64,000 nt of DNA, from assembly GCF_016406305.1 (NCBI RefSeq), contig NZ_CP066369.1, positions 2,250,501 through 2,314,500 on the forward strand, read 5' to 3'. Each line of letters starts with the position of its first letter. Within the stretch, counting starts at the first letter, position 1. The notes under the pieces were generated by a model. It was not told the DNA's origin, made no database searches, and saw nothing but the letters and a program-made list of their open reading frames with translations. Positions 9,985 to 19,168 of the stretch are shown here, piece after piece. Origin of the DNA: Shewanella putrefaciens. GTDB lineage: Bacteria > Pseudomonadota > Gammaproteobacteria > Enterobacterales > Shewanellaceae. Position numbers and translations under genes: made by a program.

Positions 9985-10464
9985 TCAATTCAACCATAAC
10001 TGGACATTATCTTTTAATTCAACACGTTGATGAATACGCCATTTGCCATCAAAACCTTCTAGGCGCACTTCCCATGGACCTGTGAGTACATCGGGCAGGG
10101 TAATACGGTAGACATGATTCGCATCGGCGGTCACGGTCAGCTTAAGATCTTTGTCTGCCAATGTTGGGTGGTAAAATTCGACTTTCAATGCGGCTTGGTA
10201 AGCAGGACCACCGTGTTGAGTCAGCAGCACTTCATGCTGATTCTGCTCGAGTGAAAATTGCATACCTATTTGTTTGGCATACTTCACTTTACTTAAGTCC
10301 ATATTGATGGCTTTGCCATCTTTATAGTAATCCTCGGCGACTAAGGAGTCTGAGTTTGAGAGGGCAATTTTTAGTGTGGTAAAACTTGCGACGACAGCAC
10401 ATAAGGGAAGAATAATTAAAAACCAAGGCCAGAACTGCTTATACCAGGCTTGTTGTTCGTTCAT
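9985..10464 (-). CDS. ccoH: cbb3 oxidase assembly protein CcoH (FixH)
   Basis: A 159-residue FixH-family protein with a single N-terminal anchor (FWPWFLIILPLCAVVASFTTLKIAL) and the family motif LVAEDYYKDGKAIN directly after it; the remainder is a periplasmic beta domain. CcoH helps assemble the cbb3 oxidase. It begins the ccoH-ccoI-ccoS maturation block, after the terminator that ends the structural operon. Confidence 0.9.
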   Translation of the reverse strand: MNEQQAWYKQFWPWFLIILPLCAVVASFTTLKIALSNSDSLVAEDYYKDGKAINMDLSKVKYAKQIGMQFSLEQNQHEVLLTQHGGPAYQAALKVEFYHPTLADKDLKLTVTADANHVYRITLPDVLTGPWEVRLEGFDGKWRIHQRVELKDNVQLWLN

Positions 10465-10523
10465 GTTAAATACCCATTCAAAAAATTTGCGCCATTTTAC
10501 CGTTAAAAGGCGGTTTTAGCACT

Positions 10524-10556
10524 TTAAAAAAAAGGCCTCGAAGTCTTCGAGGCCTT
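10524..10556 (-). terminator. Terminator of the ccoNOQP operon
   Basis: A perfect 12-bp stem (AAGGCCTCGAAG/CTTCGAGGCCTT, 1-nt loop) is followed, on the minus strand, by a run of eight T. It separates ccoP from ccoH. Confidence 0.88.
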
Positions 10557-10574
10557 AGGGTTACTCATATCTAA

Positions 10575-11543
10575 TTACTTGTTTGACAAGCTATAAACAT
10601 AAGCTGTGATCACGTGAACTTTCTCTTCACCGAGAACGTCCTTCCACGCTGGCATCACACCTGCGCGGCCATGTTTAATGGTTTCTTCAACCATGCCACG
10701 GCTACCGCCATATAACCAAACATCGTCAGTTAAATTAGGTGCACCCATGAGTTTGTTGCCTTTTGCGTCCATACCGTGACACGCAAAACAACCTTTCATA
10801 AATGAACCTTGACCAAGAGCAGCGAGTTTCTCGTCATGCTCACGACCGGATAATTTAATAACGTATTCGGCTAAACCCGCAATCTCGCTGTCATCGATTG
10901 GCAAACCACCTTTAGGTGGCATCATGCCATGACGACCACCCATGATAGTGGTTTTAATCGTGGCTAAATCGCCACCATATAACCAGTCACCATCGGTCAA
11001 GTTAGGGAAACCTTTGCTACCGCGAGCATCAGAGCCATGGCACTGAGCACAGTTTTGCAGGAACAAACGGCCACCCACTTTTAACGCTTCTTGGTTTTTC
11101 ACTAATTCTTCTAGTGGTGTCGCCAAGTAAGCCGCGAAGATGGGACCATATTTTTCGTTAGCGTGTTTTACTTCTTGATCATACTGAACATAACGGCCTT
11201 CTTCCGCTGCTAGCGCAATCGCTGCTGCAGAATCGACTTTGATACCTTGTTCAGTACCAATGCTTTGGTTGGCACTGCTCCAGCCTAATAGGCCTTTGTA
11301 GTTACCTAAACCAGGAAATAAGGCTAGATAGATCAAGCCAAACACGATAGTGATATAGAACATATAACTCCACCATTTTGGCAGTGGGTTATTGAGCTCT
11401 TCAATACCATCGAAACTGTGCCCCATAGATTCGCCTTCTTTCACATCCGTGGTGTTTTTTGAACACACACGTAGTAATAGAAAACATCCAGCGATCACAA
11501 TTAACGAGAGTACGCTAATCCAAATACTCCAGAAGCTACTCAT
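10575..11543 (-). CDS. ccoP: cbb3 oxidase diheme subunit CcoP
   Basis: A 322-residue membrane-anchored cytochrome c. Two N-terminal hydrophobic segments are followed by two c-type heme sites, NCAQCHGSDARG and GCFACHGMDAKG, each with a distal methionine (GMMPPKG and GVMPAWK). It passes electrons to CcoO and CcoN. The ATG at 11543 overlaps the ccoQ stop codon by one base, indicating coupling; a GTG one codon earlier is possible. Confidence 0.95.
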   Translation of the reverse strand: MSSFWSIWISVLSLIVIAGCFLLLRVCSKNTTDVKEGESMGHSFDGIEELNNPLPKWWSYMFYITIVFGLIYLALFPGLGNYKGLLGWSSANQSIGTEQGIKVDSAAAIALAAEEGRYVQYDQEVKHANEKYGPIFAAYLATPLEELVKNQEALKVGGRLFLQNCAQCHGSDARGSKGFPNLTDGDWLYGGDLATIKTTIMGGRHGMMPPKGGLPIDDSEIAGLAEYVIKLSGREHDEKLAALGQGSFMKGCFACHGMDAKGNKLMGAPNLTDDVWLYGGSRGMVEETIKHGRAGVMPAWKDVLGEEKVHVITAYVYSLSNK

Positions 11544-11719
11544 CACTTATTCTCTCCTGAGTCCTTCGATTTCTTGCCGATTTCCTCATCGGAAAACACA
11601 AGATTAGCCGCTTCATCAAAGGATTTTTGACGACGCGAGCTATATGCCCAAGCAAATATACCGACGAAGGTCAGCATCACAATGATGGTCAAAATGCCTT
11701 GTAATGTGCCGTAATCCAT
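11543..11719 (-). CDS. ccoQ: cbb3 oxidase small subunit CcoQ
   Basis: A 58-residue protein, MDYGTLQGILTIIVMLTFVG... with one membrane helix (residues 8-25) followed by the basic stretch AYSSRRQKSFDEAANLVF, typical of CcoQ/FixQ. It stabilises the cbb3 complex. It lies exactly between ccoO and ccoP and its stop overlaps the ccoP start. Confidence 0.9.
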   Translation of the reverse strand: MDYGTLQGILTIIVMLTFVGIFAWAYSSRRQKSFDEAANLVFSDEEIGKKSKDSGENK

Positions 11720-11730
11720 ATATTGCCTCC

Positions 11731-12357
11731 TTATTTGAGTGCGTGACCCAAAGACTGAAGATATGCGATCAAGGCTTCCATTTCTGTCTTGCCTTCAACC
11801 GCTTTCTGAGCACCTGCGATTTCTTCATCGGTATAAAGATCATTACCTTTGTAACCGCCTTTATGCAGGTCACGCAGAATAGTCATCTTATCGCCAGTCA
11901 GTTTGCCGTCTAACTTGTTTTCGGCAAGCCAAGGGAAGGCGGGCATATTCGATTGAGGTACTACCGCACGGGGATCGATTAAGTGAACTTCATGCCACTT
12001 ATCACTGTAGCGACCGCCAACACGGGCAAGATCTGGACCAGTACGCTTAGAACCCCATTGGAATGGGTGATCCCAAACAGACTCACCGGCAACAGAATAA
12101 TGACCATAACGCTCAGTTTCAGCACGCAGAGGACGGATCATCTGGCTGTGGCAGTTGTAACAACCTTCACGAACATAGATATCACGGCCTTCAATCTGCA
12201 GGGCAGTGTAGGGCTTTAAACCTTCTACAGGTTCAGTGGTATCCTTTTGGAAAATCAACGGTGTGATTTCTACAAGGCTACCGAAACTGATAGCGATAAC
12301 AGTAAATATCGCTAACAAACCGATGTTTTTTTCAACTATCTCATGATTAAATTTCAT
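11731..12357 (-). CDS. ccoO: cbb3 oxidase monoheme subunit CcoO
   Basis: A 208-residue cytochrome c subunit anchored by one N-terminal helix ([21 protein letters not shown]). The heme site [24 protein letters not shown] is the invariant CcoO signature, and [13 protein letters not shown] supplies the distal methionine. It is the second gene of the ccoNOQP operon. Confidence 0.96.
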   Translation of the reverse strand: MKFNHEIVEKNIGLLAIFTVIAISFGSLVEITPLIFQKDTTEPVEGLKPYTALQIEGRDIYVREGCYNCHSQMIRPLRAETERYGHYSVAGESVWDHPFQWGSKRTGPDLARVGGRYSDKWHEVHLIDPRAVVPQSNMPAFPWLAENKLDGKLTGDKMTILRDLHKGGYKGNDLYTDEEIAGAQKAVEGKTEMEALIAYLQSLGHALK

Positions 12358-12369
12358 CGAGTTTGCTCC

Positions 12370-13806
12370 TTAAGCCGCTGTTGGTTCAGCCAATGCTGGC
12401 AATGAATCTTTAGAGGCTTTCACAGTACGAACGACGTTGTATGCCATGATCAACATACCGGTTAAGAAGAAACAACCGCCGAGGAAACGTACGAAGTAGA
12501 AAGGATAAGAAGCTTCCAGACTTTCAACAAAGCTATAAGTCAAAGTACCGTCAGCATTCACTGCGCGCCACATTAGACCTTGCATAACACCCGAAATCCA
12601 CATAGACACGATGTAAAGCACAGTACCAATAGTCGCTAACCAGAAATGGACGTTGACTAACTTGATGCTATACATACGGCCATGGCCGAACAGTACAGGG
12701 ATCAAGTGATACAGAGAACCGATAGAGACCATTGCCACCCAGCCTAGCGCGCCGGAGTGAACGTGACCTACAGTCCAATCTGTATAATGAGATAAGGCGT
12801 TAACGGTTTTGATTGCCATCATAGGTCCTTCGAAGGTAGACATACCATAGAAAGACAGTGAAACAACCAAGAAACGCAGTACAGGATCAGTACGCAGCTT
12901 ATGCCAAGCACCAGACAAGGTCATGATACCGTTGATCATACCGCCCCAAGAAGGTGCGAATAGGATCAGTGACATTACCATACCTAAAGACTGAGTCCAG
13001 TCAGGTAACGCTGTGTAATGTAAGTGGTGAGGACCAGCCCAAATGTACAGTGCGATCAGTGCCCAAAAGTGCACGATTGACAGACGATATGAGTAAACCG
13101 GACGACCCGCTTGCTTAGGTACGAAGTAGTACATCATCCCCAAGAAGCCAGCGGTTAACAAGAAACCTACCGCGTTATGGCCATACCACCACTGCACCAT
13201 GGCATCGACGGCACCACTATACAGAGAGTATGACTTGAACAGGCTAACGGGTACTGCCATAGAGTTAACTATGTGAAGTACGGCGACTGTGATGATAAAT
13301 GCACCAAAGAACCAGTTCGCCACATAAATATGCGAAGTCGTTCGTTTGATAATAGTGCCGAAGAACACTATTGCATAGGATACCCACACGATAGTGATGG
13401 CAATATCGATAGGCCATTCTAACTCAGCATATTCTTTACCTTGGGTGAAACCCATTGGCAGAGAGATGGCTGCTGACAGAATGATGGCTTGCCATCCCCA
13501 AAACGTAAATGCGGCTAACTTAGGTGCAAATAGTCGGGTTTGACAGGTGCGTTGTACGACATAATAGGATGTTGCAAAGAGGGCTGATGTTCCGAACGCG
13601 AAGATCACCGCATTGGTGTGTAATGGTCGCAGGCGACTATACGTTAACCAAGGTGTTTCAAAGTTCAGTTGAGGCCAGATTAACTGAGCCGCAATTAATA
13701 CACCGACTGACATACCAACAATACCCCACAAAACTGTGGTTAAGGCAAATTGGCGGACAATGGTGTAATTGTAATCAGCGCCTGTTGGCTGGGAATGGTT
13801 CATCAT
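12370..13806 (-). CDS. ccoN: cbb3 oxidase catalytic subunit CcoN
   Basis: The 478-residue heme-copper oxidase subunit I of the high-affinity cbb3 type, with about twelve membrane helices. The histidine ligands appear in [31 protein letters not shown] and [14 protein letters not shown]. It reduces oxygen to water at low oxygen levels and heads the operon. GGAAG lies just upstream of the ATG at 13806; a second ATG follows immediately. Three Fnr-type palindromes lie upstream. Confidence 0.97.
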   Translation of the reverse strand: MMNHSQPTGADYNYTIVRQFALTTVLWGIVGMSVGVLIAAQLIWPQLNFETPWLTYSRLRPLHTNAVIFAFGTSALFATSYYVVQRTCQTRLFAPKLAAFTFWGWQAIILSAAISLPMGFTQGKEYAELEWPIDIAITIVWVSYAIVFFGTIIKRTTSHIYVANWFFGAFIITVAVLHIVNSMAVPVSLFKSYSLYSGAVDAMVQWWYGHNAVGFLLTAGFLGMMYYFVPKQAGRPVYSYRLSIVHFWALIALYIWAGPHHLHYTALPDWTQSLGMVMSLILFAPSWGGMINGIMTLSGAWHKLRTDPVLRFLVVSLSFYGMSTFEGPMMAIKTVNALSHYTDWTVGHVHSGALGWVAMVSIGSLYHLIPVLFGHGRMYSIKLVNVHFWLATIGTVLYIVSMWISGVMQGLMWRAVNADGTLTYSFVESLEASYPFYFVRFLGGCFFLTGMLIMAYNVVRTVKASKDSLPALAEPTAA

Positions 13807-13896
13807 AATGCTTCCACTGCTTATTACTTTTACTTTTAGTAAAGACGAGCTTTACCTGTTATAAATGACACAAAACTCGCTTCCCTATTAGGGTTG

Positions 13897-13910
13897 TTGA
13901 GCCATGTCAA
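13897..13910. promoter_or_regulatory. Fnr-like site 1 upstream of ccoN
   Basis: TTGAGccatGTCAA is an imperfect version of TTGAT-N4-ATCAA, about 95 bases upstream of the ccoN start. Confidence 0.6.
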
Positions 13911-13959
13911 TGCGTTACCCTGCACATTTGTGCTCAAATATGAGGTTTCGCAATGATAC

Positions 13960-13973
13960 TTGAGCTATGTCAA
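13960..13973. promoter_or_regulatory. Fnr-like site 2 upstream of ccoN
   Basis: TTGAGctatGTCAA is nearly the same as the site 63 bases to its left; the repetition supports a real regulatory element. Confidence 0.6.
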
Positions 13974-14002
13974 AAAAGATACCAAAGAAGGGGGCTGGAA
14001 AG

Positions 14003-14016
14003 TTGATCTAGATCAA
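14003..14016. promoter_or_regulatory. Consensus Fnr/EtrA site between ccoN and a divergent lipoprotein gene
   Basis: TTGATctagATCAA is a perfect match to the Fnr consensus. It lies about 50 bases before the GTG start of the rightward gene and about 200 bases from ccoN, so it may control either or both. Confidence 0.75.
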
Positions 14017-14062
14017 CCTACACAATAGAATGTTAACACATTGCATCACAAGGTTAATTTTT

Positions 14063-14515
14063 GTGCATATCCGTCAGTTTATCCCTTTGTTCATCACCGC
14101 ATTAGTGCTAAATCTCAGTGCTTGCAATGAAAAAACAGAACAAGCCGCAGAAAAAAAAGTGGAAGATCCCTCACTTTGTGATTTTTCACGGGGTGAATGC
14201 ATTAAAAGCGTGGCTGGTGTTGAGCTTAAATTCACACTTTCACCTAGTCATGCACCAAGCGAAAAACCATTAACATTGAAGCTATTATCCTCATCTTCCA
14301 TCCGCGATGTGCAGATCCGCCTCGAGGGAAGAGATATGTTTATGGGGGTTATTCCCGTCAATATTCGTGAACTGACTGAAAAGGCCTATGAGGGCCAGAT
14401 GATTTATGGTTCTTGCAGCAGTGGATACATGGTCTGGCGAGGATTTGTCAGTTTTACCCTTAATGGCGAACCTAAGGCGGTCACATTCGACTTCCTTGCC
14501 GACAGTAACGCCTAA
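14063..14515 (+). CDS. Small lipoprotein, conserved hypothetical
   Basis: A roughly 150-residue secreted protein. Its N-terminus IRQFIPLFITALVLNLSACNEK looks like a signal peptide ending in a lipobox (LSAC), followed by four further cysteines (SLCDFSRGECIK and later GSCSSG). I do not recognise a characterised function. The ORF is open to an ATG at 14030, but that lies only 14 bases from an Fnr box; the GTG at 14063 with AAGG ahead of it is the better start. Its position divergent to ccoN suggests a respiration-linked role, by inference only. Confidence 0.65.
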   Translation: MHIRQFIPLFITALVLNLSACNEKTEQAAEKKVEDPSLCDFSRGECIKSVAGVELKFTLSPSHAPSEKPLTLKLLSSSSIRDVQIRLEGRDMFMGVIPVNIRELTEKAYEGQMIYGSCSSGYMVWRGFVSFTLNGEPKAVTFDFLADSNA

Positions 14516-14619
14516 TTCTGGGGTAAAGCCTCTGATTTTACCTCTTAGCGTTTATAGGTGACGAATCGATTCATTAAATCCTTGCAGGACTCTATCATCG
14601 CAGAACTCTGCAAGGAATT

Positions 14620-16224
14620 TTAGTGATTATTCTTGAAGATGGACGTGCACTCATCATGATCCTTCCAATTGTCTTTTACGTGAACAAAGACATCAATATT
14701 TTGAATAAAGAGCTCCAAGAGATCGGGATCAAAGTGTTTACCCGCGCCTTTACGCATCTCAGTGAGCACATCCTCTAATGGCCATACCGCTTTATAGCAT
14801 CTGGCATGGGAGAGGGCATCAAACACATCGGCGATTGCGACGATACGAGCAAAGATATGAATTTGATCTTGCTTAAGGCTAGATGGATATCCCGAACCGT
14901 CATATTTTTCATGGTGTTGCAGTGCAATAATTGATGCGGCCTTTAAAATAGGGCGCTCGGAGTTCGCCAAGATTTGATGCCCTATGATTGGATGTTGACG
15001 CATAACTTTCCACTCATCCTCATCGAGTTTTCCAGGCTTTAGCAATACCGCATCCGGAATAGCAATTTTACCTATGTCATGCATGGGGGATGCGCGGCGT
15101 AATAAATCGGCTTCGCTTTCACTTAATCCCGCCAGTAACGCCAGTTGAGAACAATATTCAGCCATTCGCTTAACATGGTTAGCGGCTTCCTTAGAGCGAC
15201 TTTCGACAACATCGCCTAGACGCAGAATAAGCTCAGATTGAGTATCTTCAACCTCCTGATTTAGCAGTAAGTTCTCAAAGGCAATGCCGACATTAATCGC
15301 GAAGATATCGACAAGTTTTTTGTCTAAGTCATCGATTTTATCTATGCCATCCATATAAAGCAGGTTAATCAAACCACTCTTAGTCGGGAAATAACCAATA
15401 AAGCAATTATCCTCATAGAGGCAGCGCTTTTGAGTTAATGCACTGCGTAGGAGTTTATCGATATGCTCTGGGAGCACTCTGTCAGAGGGACTGTTTGCAA
15501 ATTGTCCTGTGCCAGCAAGAATTTCAATTTCCGCCGAGTCGATATGGCCACTGATGGCATCCATCGCATTACAGGTTAAGAGCAAAGTTTCTGAGTCTAA
15601 ATTGAGCAGTGTTGCGACCTGGGTGAGGAGTCCATCGGCAAACTTATGTAAGGTTCTTAATTCAAATAACCCCGATGTTGCCTCAAGTACACGCTCAAGC
15701 CCCATTCGATGATTAAACTGAGTACGTCTTGCTTGCTCGATTTCCATAATATCGCGATAGGACCGCAGGGAAGAGTAAACACTGGTCATCAATTTGCGGG
15801 AATCAAGCTCAGATTTTGCTTTATAATCATTGATATCATAATTAACGATGACATCTTCCTCCGGCGCTTGGCCGGGTTGTCCTGTACGTAAGATAAGGCG
15901 AATAGTCTTGTTGCGAAGTTCTTCACGGATCCATTTGACTAACTCTAATCCCGCATGATCACTTTCCATCACCACATCGATAAATGCAATTGCAATATCT
16001 TGCTCTTGGCTCAATAAGGTTTTTGCTTGCTCAGCACTGTAGGCATTGATGAAGGTGAGGGCACGGCCATCTAACCTGAAACGGGATAGGGCAAGCTTAG
16101 TGACGGTGTGAACGTCGGGTTCATCATCCACAACCAGTATCTTCCAAGGGATCCCAACCTCGGTCGTTTCATGGTTTTTTTGACCGGAAAAAAGAGGTTT
16201 TTTCTTTGTAAGATCAATCGACAT
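14620..16224 (-). CDS. Response regulator with DUF3369-like and HD-GYP-type output domain
   Basis: A 534-residue protein: an N-terminal receiver domain (WKILVVDDEPDVHTV, phospho-acceptor Asp in AFIDVVME), a central GAF-like DUF3369 region, and a C-terminal HD domain with MHDIGKIAIPD, HHEKYDGSGYP and IADVFDAL. Proteins of this class usually degrade cyclic di-GMP; the GYP-motif residues are largely intact. No cognate kinase is adjacent. The ATG at 16224 follows GAGGTATCGG; the ORF extends 34 codons further upstream without a comparable ribosome site. Confidence 0.85.
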   Translation of the reverse strand: MSIDLTKKKPLFSGQKNHETTEVGIPWKILVVDDEPDVHTVTKLALSRFRLDGRALTFINAYSAEQAKTLLSQEQDIAIAFIDVVMESDHAGLELVKWIREELRNKTIRLILRTGQPGQAPEEDVIVNYDINDYKAKSELDSRKLMTSVYSSLRSYRDIMEIEQARRTQFNHRMGLERVLEATSGLFELRTLHKFADGLLTQVATLLNLDSETLLLTCNAMDAISGHIDSAEIEILAGTGQFANSPSDRVLPEHIDKLLRSALTQKRCLYEDNCFIGYFPTKSGLINLLYMDGIDKIDDLDKKLVDIFAINVGIAFENLLLNQEVEDTQSELILRLGDVVESRSKEAANHVKRMAEYCSQLALLAGLSESEADLLRRASPMHDIGKIAIPDAVLLKPGKLDEDEWKVMRQHPIIGHQILANSERPILKAASIIALQHHEKYDGSGYPSSLKQDQIHIFARIVAIADVFDALSHARCYKAVWPLEDVLTEMRKGAGKHFDPDLLELFIQNIDVFVHVKDNWKDHDECTSIFKNNH

Positions 16225-16391
16225 CCGATACCTCAGTAAAGTAGAAATCCAGCGCACTTTATGAGTGTAGTTCAAGCCTTTTAAAGCAGTCGAAAAATTA
16301 ATCAAGAAAATGGGAGATAGGACCAAAACAGCCTAGTTGATAACTATTATCATTTGTGTATGCTGTTATTTCATCATAGAAGGAGAGAGCA

Positions 16392-16610
16392 ATGGCCGAA
16401 CGTATTAATTTATCCATCCCGGAGCAAAAACTCGCGCAATTGATCCGCGATGGTCATTTGTGCGCCGCAGACTTTAGTTGCCTTGACAGTGTGTCTAAGC
16501 AAAAAGTCTGGCAACTCTGTTTGATTTGTTGCAAAAAGCGCCTGTTTTGTCGCCAATGTACCTTTACGGATTGCACACAAATTAACATCCACATTGATGC
16601 CGATAAATAA
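16392..16610 (+). CDS. Small cysteine-rich protein
   Basis: A 72-residue protein with a helical N-terminal half and a Cys-rich C-terminal half (CLICCKKRLFCRQCTFTDC), suggesting metal binding. I do not recognise the family. The ATG follows AAGGAGAGAGC, a strong ribosome site. Its last codons run into the hairpin at 16597. It marks the last ordinary chromosomal gene before the recombinase and the prophage. Confidence 0.65.
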   Translation: MAERINLSIPEQKLAQLIRDGHLCAADFSCLDSVSKQKVWQLCLICCKKRLFCRQCTFTDCTQINIHIDADK

Positions 16611-16624
16611 CGTTATCGGCATTT
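16597..16624 (+). terminator. Hairpin terminator; stem repeated at 30621
   Basis: ATGCCGATAA and TTATCGGCAT form a perfect 10-bp stem with a 6-base loop, ending in ATTT. The stem is identical to that at 30621-30646, about 14 kb away. It most simply terminates the Cys-rich gene. Confidence 0.6.
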
Positions 16625-16671
16625 GCGTTTAAGTATTATCATATAAAAAATCTTTATAATTCAAATTGTCT

Positions 16672-17970
16672 ATGCAGCATCCAGTCGTTATCCCTTTATT
16701 TGATTCAGTTGAATTCATACAAGATGGCAATTGTATTGTTAACCAGTACATCACTCAAATTAGCCTATCGAAAGTCGTCGATGCGGGGCTAGTGATGGAA
16801 CATGCAACTGATTGGTTATTCGAACAAAAACACAGTGAAAACAACTATAAAGCCTACCGTAGTGAACTCACCACATTCCTGCATTGGTGCTTTGATGTGG
16901 TCTCTATGTCGCCAACAGAAGTAATGCGCAAAGACATGAGCCGTTACGTCGATTATTGCCTTAATCCGCCAGTGGAATTGATAGGCTACTTCAATGTTCC
17001 ACAGTTCAAATTCGACCAACAGCTTGGAGAACGGATACCAAATCCATTATGGAAGCCCTTTGTCGGGAAGAAATATTTAGGACAAATTCAGCCGTATAGA
17101 CTGAGTGATAATGCATTAAAAACCAAAATAGCGATTTTATCGTCCTTTTATTCCTACCTAATGGGTGAAGAGTATTGTGAACGAAACCCCGCACAAATTT
17201 GGCTCAATCACAGCCGTTTCGCACTGACACGGCGATATCAAAGCCGACCCGATGAAGAGGAAAATAGCCTTGCATTCACAGAGTTACAGTGGTCATACGT
17301 AATGACGACCGTAACAACATTAGCTGAAGAATCCCCCGAGCTGCATCAGCGAAGCTTGTTTTTAATATCGTTAATTTATTCATGCTATCTGCGTATTTCG
17401 GACGTCTCTGCACGCGCAGGATATTCACCCGTTATGGGGCAATTTAGGCAGAATCATCAAACGGGCATATGGAGTTTTCACATTCCTTTGAGTAAAGGCG
17501 GCAAAAAGCGCAGCGTAGCCATTTCTAAAGCCTTACTCGACGCATTAGTAACGTATCGACACTATTTAGGTTTAACGGATTACCCAAGCCAAAATGAACG
17601 CCATCCGCTATTTGTCAGGCACAGAGCCGCGGGTCGTGGACGTGATGTTGGATTATTGAACGCTAACTTAGGAATACGGCAAGTTCGTGATGAAATTCAA
17701 AATATTATCAACCTTGCCGCCGATAATGCGCAAACAGATGGATTCATCCACGATGCGCAGCAAATGCGTCAGCTAACGGCGCATAATATTCGTCACACTG
17801 GCATTACGCATGATATTAATATCAACCGCAGACCCTTATCCCATGTACAAGCGGATGCCGGCCATGAAAGCATCGACACAACATCTCAGTATTTACATAC
17901 CACTCAAACGGAAAGGCACGAAAGCGCGCTCAATAAGCCATTAGATCATTTACAGGGCATCAATGAATAA
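16672..17970 (+). CDS. Tyrosine recombinase (phage integrase family)
   Basis: A 432-residue site-specific recombinase with the complete catalytic set: R241 (CYLRISDV), K275 (LSKGGKK), H371 and R374 (TAHNIRHTG), H398 (DAGHESID) and the nucleophile Y407 (TSQYLHTT). The N-terminal 200 residues form the usual arm/core-binding region. It stands between the hairpin at 16597 and the left dif-like site at 18005, outside the interval bounded by the two dif-like sites. It could be a resident chromosomal recombinase or the integrase of a larger or older element. The ribosome site ahead of the ATG is weak. Confidence 0.85.
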   Translation: MQHPVVIPLFDSVEFIQDGNCIVNQYITQISLSKVVDAGLVMEHATDWLFEQKHSENNYKAYRSELTTFLHWCFDVVSMSPTEVMRKDMSRYVDYCLNPPVELIGYFNVPQFKFDQQLGERIPNPLWKPFVGKKYLGQIQPYRLSDNALKTKIAILSSFYSYLMGEEYCERNPAQIWLNHSRFALTRRYQSRPDEEENSLAFTELQWSYVMTTVTTLAEESPELHQRSLFLISLIYSCYLRISDVSARAGYSPVMGQFRQNHQTGIWSFHIPLSKGGKKRSVAISKALLDALVTYRHYLGLTDYPSQNERHPLFVRHRAAGRGRDVGLLNANLGIRQVRDEIQNIINLAADNAQTDGFIHDAQQMRQLTAHNIRHTGITHDININRRPLSHVQADAGHESIDTTSQYLHTTQTERHESALNKPLDHLQGINE

Positions 17971-18004
17971 GCCCCAAGTGGAACATCAAGCTCTCCCACA
18001 CATA

Positions 18005-18032
18005 ACTGCGTACAATGTATAGAGAGTTAAAC
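18005..18032 (+). repeat. Left dif-like attachment site of the prophage
   Basis: The half-site ACTGCGTACAA, the central hexamer TGTATA and the half-site GAGAGTTAAAC line up with dif. The XerC arm and centre match well; the XerD arm matches only in part (GTTAAA core). This is what a host XerC arm joined to a degenerate phage XerD arm would look like after integration. Confidence 0.7.
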
Positions 18033-18140
18033 CATTCTAAACATTAGGCAATTTTGACGGAAGCCGCGCGGCGCTTGGGCTGCGCGGGCTTTTGGGCTAG
18101 GTGTAAGGCGTGGCCGATTTTGCCACATACCCGTAACAAA

Positions 18141-18434
18141 CTAATCAATTAACGCAGAATTTTCACAGTAGGCCAACGCATCAAGTATTTTTTGTAATGC
18201 GGCCTTTGCTGTGGCGTCTTTTTGCCGCCAAATCACTGAATGTAATAGCAAAACGCCTAGGTGAATGTCGAGCGCATCCGCAAATTTAATCAGTACCTTA
18301 TCATCTGGAAAATTGGTGTTAGTGCGCCACTTTGAAACGCCAGTCTGTGAAAAACCAAATCTTTTCATCACCTGATAGTCGGAAGTCAAGCCATAAGCGG
18401 CTCGTATGAGGTCGAGCAGGTCAGAGGGTTGCAT
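18141..18434 (-). CDS. Prophage repressor-like HTH protein (DUF3693-type)
   Basis: A 97-residue protein with a Cro/CI-like helix-turn-helix (SDYQVMKRFGFSQTGVSKWRTN, residues 18-39) and a helical tail, like the DUF3693 proteins of small phages. It is the only leftward gene at this end and is divergent from the early genes, the usual position of a lysogeny repressor. The ORF is open upstream of the chosen ATG, but AAAGGAC lies directly ahead of the ATG at 18434 and the upstream extension overlaps the likely operator region. Confidence 0.75.
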   Translation of the reverse strand: MQPSDLLDLIRAAYGLTSDYQVMKRFGFSQTGVSKWRTNTNFPDDKVLIKFADALDIHLGVLLLHSVIWRQKDATAKAALQKILDALAYCENSALID

Positions 18435-18621
18435 TTTTCTGTGTCCTTTTGGTGTCCTGCAATAGAGTCTAGTAGTGCAATCCAAGCAGCTCAAGGTGGA
18501 GAGGTTGCTATTGTACAGTAGTGATTGCGGTTGTATCGTTTGTCCGTCCTGTGTGGCGCGGGTCGCTGGATGCGTCCCGTTAGCCACAAAACCCACAGGC
18601 ACAACCACAGGAGACAGACAC
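18435..18621. promoter_or_regulatory. Divergent control region of the prophage
   Basis: The 187 bases between repressor and first early gene must hold both promoters. A tandem GTGTCC (18440-18458) sits close to the repressor start, and two similar AGTAGTG blocks (about 18470 and 18516) may be operators. This is inferred from layout, not from known operators. Confidence 0.4.
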
Positions 18622-18777
18622 ATGACCGCTTACAAGAAAGTACCCAATTCAAATATCGAAGTCCCCGTATGGATGGACGCCAGCGCCTTAACTGCAAAGT
18701 TCAGCATTGCCAAACGCCAGCGCAACGCCATGTTAATCAGCCGCCTGAAAGCCAAGTTCTTCGGGGGTGCAAGATGA
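18622..18777 (+). CDS. Small early prophage protein, unknown
   Basis: A 51-residue basic protein (MTAYKKVPNSNIEVPVWMDASALTAKFSIAKRQRNAM...). A ribosome site (AGGAG) lies 10 bases before the ATG, and its stop overlaps the next start (ATGA), so it heads a coupled early operon. No family is recognised; the size, charge and position fit a Cro-like or accessory regulator. Confidence 0.6.
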   Translation: MTAYKKVPNSNIEVPVWMDASALTAKFSIAKRQRNAMLISRLKAKFFGGAR

Positions 18778-18965
18778 TCGCATTACTCAAAGAATTAAAA
18801 GCCTTTCATATTCACCAAGGTAAAATTTGCGCGAGGGTGGCAGGTGATTTTAGGGTCAAAAGCGGCCTAGGTTTTTTTGTATGTACGGAAGAAATGCGTG
18901 AACACCGCCGCTTTGCTCTGCGACTTCATTTTGAAATCGCCAAGCTGGAAGGGGGTGCAAGATGA
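18774..18965 (+). CDS. Small early prophage protein, unknown
   Basis: A 63-residue basic protein beginning MIALLKELKAFHIHQGK. It overlaps the gene before and the gene after by 4 bases each (ATGA), showing a tightly coupled operon. No function recognised. Confidence 0.6.
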   Translation: MIALLKELKAFHIHQGKICARVAGDFRVKSGLGFFVCTEEMREHRRFALRLHFEIAKLEGGAR

Positions 18966-19168
18966 ACAATCACCCAATGTTCCGCGCACCAACGCCAGAA
19001 GAAATAAACGAATTACAAGCCGAATTGGTTGCCGCCCATGCGCATATTGAGTTGCTTCATAAGTTGTGGGGCAAGTATTGCCAAGACAAGACTCTTGGCG
19101 GCACGTTTAACTTAACCCGCCGCATTTGGGAAGTTGTCAAAGATTGGGAGGATTCCCAATGTCTATAA
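18962..19168 (+). CDS. Small early prophage protein, unknown
   Basis: A 68-residue protein with a helical, possibly coiled-coil segment (EEINELQAELVAAHAHIELLHKLWGKYC). It starts within an ATGA overlap and ends 10 bases into the next gene. No function recognised. Confidence 0.6.
   Translation: MNNHPMFRAPTPEEINELQAELVAAHAHIELLHKLWGKYCQDKTLGGTFNLTRRIWEVVKDWEDSQCL

Noticed and set aside
16672..17970. Integrase as an internal gene of the prophage
   Set aside because: It lies outside the interval bounded by the two dif-like sites; kept only as an alternative in a separate finding.
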